A stretch of DNA of 5,272 bases from Rubrobacter sp. (lineage in GTDB: Bacteria > Actinomycetota > Rubrobacteria > Rubrobacterales > Rubrobacteraceae). This document shows, one piece after another, positions 4,885 to 5,272 of this stretch (positions are counted from its first letter, which is position 1; the number at the start of each line of letters is the position of its first letter). Where the stretch lies: assembly GCA_016781725.1 (NCBI GenBank), contig JADDPU010000300.1, forward strand, positions 1 to 5,272, read 5' to 3'. Position numbers and translations under genes: made by a program. Below the pieces are notes generated by a model. It saw nothing but the letters and a program-made list of their open reading frames with translations, was not told the DNA's origin and searched no databases.

Positions 4885-4900
4885 GGAGGGAGCGCTCGTC

Positions 4901-5194
4901 ATGCCTACCTACATAGCCTTGATGAACTGGACCGACCAAGGCATAAAGAGTGCCAAGGAAACCGTGCAGCGCCGCGATCAGGCCGATGCGCTAGCCCAAA
5001 AGTATGGGGCGAGCATCGAGCAGGTCTACTGGACCGTTGGCCCCTATGACCTCGTCTCTATACTCCAGGCCCCCGACGAGGAGAGCGCCACCGCGATGTT
5101 GCTAGAGCTTGGCTCTGCCGGCAACTTGAGGACCGTGACGCTTCGGGCCTACGACCGCGAGGAGATGTCGGGGATCATCCAAAGACTCGGCTGA
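4901..5194 (+). CDS. GYD-domain protein
   Basis: A 97-residue soluble protein of the small GYD family (usually about 100 residues). The family signature appears as YWTVGPYDLVSILQAPDEES (43-62), with Gly47-Pro48-Tyr49-Asp50 as the GxYD core. The N-terminal strand PTYIALMNWTDQGIKSAKET (2-21) and the strand TVTLRAYDREEM near the end are also typical. The fold is expected to be ferredoxin-like, alpha-beta; its biochemical role is unknown and no catalytic residues can be named. The ATG at 4901 is preceded by AAGGAGGG (4883-4890), with a somewhat long 10-nt spacer. The gene has its own extended -10 promoter, a structured leader and a terminator 15 nt after the stop, so it is a self-contained single-gene transcription unit. 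Confidence 0.9.
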   Translation: MPTYIALMNWTDQGIKSAKETVQRRDQADALAQKYGASIEQVYWTVGPYDLVSILQAPDEESATAMLLELGSAGNLRTVTLRAYDREEMSGIIQRLG

Positions 5195-5209
5195 GATCAC
5201 GAACCCATC

Positions 5210-5245
5210 GGGCCGGAGCTGTTCGATGCTCCGGTCCTTCCTTTT
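5210..5245 (+). terminator. Intrinsic terminator of the GYD-domain gene
   Basis: GGGCCGGAGC (5210-5219) pairs with GCTCCGGTCC (5228-5237) as a 10-bp stem with one G-U pair and an 8-nt loop (TGTTCGAT). The T-rich tract TTCCTTTT (5238-5245) follows. The minus strand has no T-run after the stem, so termination is one-directional. This is the only convincing intrinsic terminator in the window. Confidence 0.82.
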
Positions 5246-5267
5246 GCCCGCGTTCACGCCAGCGGGC
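5246..5267. repeat. Second inverted repeat after the terminator
   Basis: GCCCGC (5246-5251) and GCGGGC (5262-5267) form a 6-bp stem with a 10-nt loop directly after the T-tract. Neither strand has a T-run next to it. It may be a backup structure for transcript ends or chance in GC-rich DNA; the window ends too soon to tell what lies beyond. Confidence 0.3.
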
Positions 5268-5272
5268 AGAGG

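Noticed and set aside
4337..4939. 200-codon minus-strand frame across the PAP2-like gene
   Set aside because: Its low-complexity Arg/Ala/Thr/Ser composition is typical of a shadow, while the plus-strand frame encodes a coherent multi-helix protein.

Overview
This is a GC-rich chromosomal window in which third codon positions are mostly G or C. It carries seven compact genes on both strands, all apparently intact, with the first ending at the left edge. The mix (a VOC/glyoxalase-fold protein, an M24 peptidase, a single-domain NifU-type protein, a Yip1-family membrane protein, a PAP2-like membrane protein and a GYD-domain protein), together with GTG/TTG starts and leaderless-looking promoters, suggests a GC-rich actinobacterium. 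The Rubrobacter lineage is my best guess. That is inference, because no rRNA or other phylogenetic marker is present.

Layout: (1) 3-1719, minus strand: a VOC-fold protein lies downstream of an M24 Xaa-Pro peptidase-like enzyme. (2) 1720-2059: a short divergent promoter region, then a 74-residue NifU C-terminal-domain protein on the plus strand. (3) 2060-2194: a convergent gap with no gene recognised. (4) 2195-4787: four membrane-protein genes with alternating orientation (minus, plus, minus, plus). They are an unrecognised two-helix protein, a Yip1-family protein, a second unrecognised two-helix protein and a PAP2-like protein. The two divergent pairs start from compact shared promoter regions, and the middle two genes overlap tail to tail by 17 bp. 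(5) 4788-5272: a GYD-domain gene with an extended -10 promoter, a structured 5' leader and a clear intrinsic terminator.

The most notable signal is at 4193-4217. A single 7-bp core, TATTCTA, reads as a -10 element on both strands (TATTCT plus, TAGAAT minus). On each strand it is followed, after exactly 7 nt, by a GTG codon that opens a long reading frame. This looks like one symmetric promoter producing two divergent leaderless mRNAs. The same 7-nt spacing occurs at the Yip1-family gene (TATAAT, 7 nt, ATG). The other genes have Shine-Dalgarno-like sequences.

The genes do not form an obvious single pathway. The VOC, M24, NifU and GYD genes look like ordinary housekeeping or accessory genes. 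The alternating block of four membrane proteins may be a conserved envelope-associated neighbourhood, but nothing in the sequence proves a joint function. I see no tRNA, rRNA, CRISPR array, insertion sequence or prophage signature.
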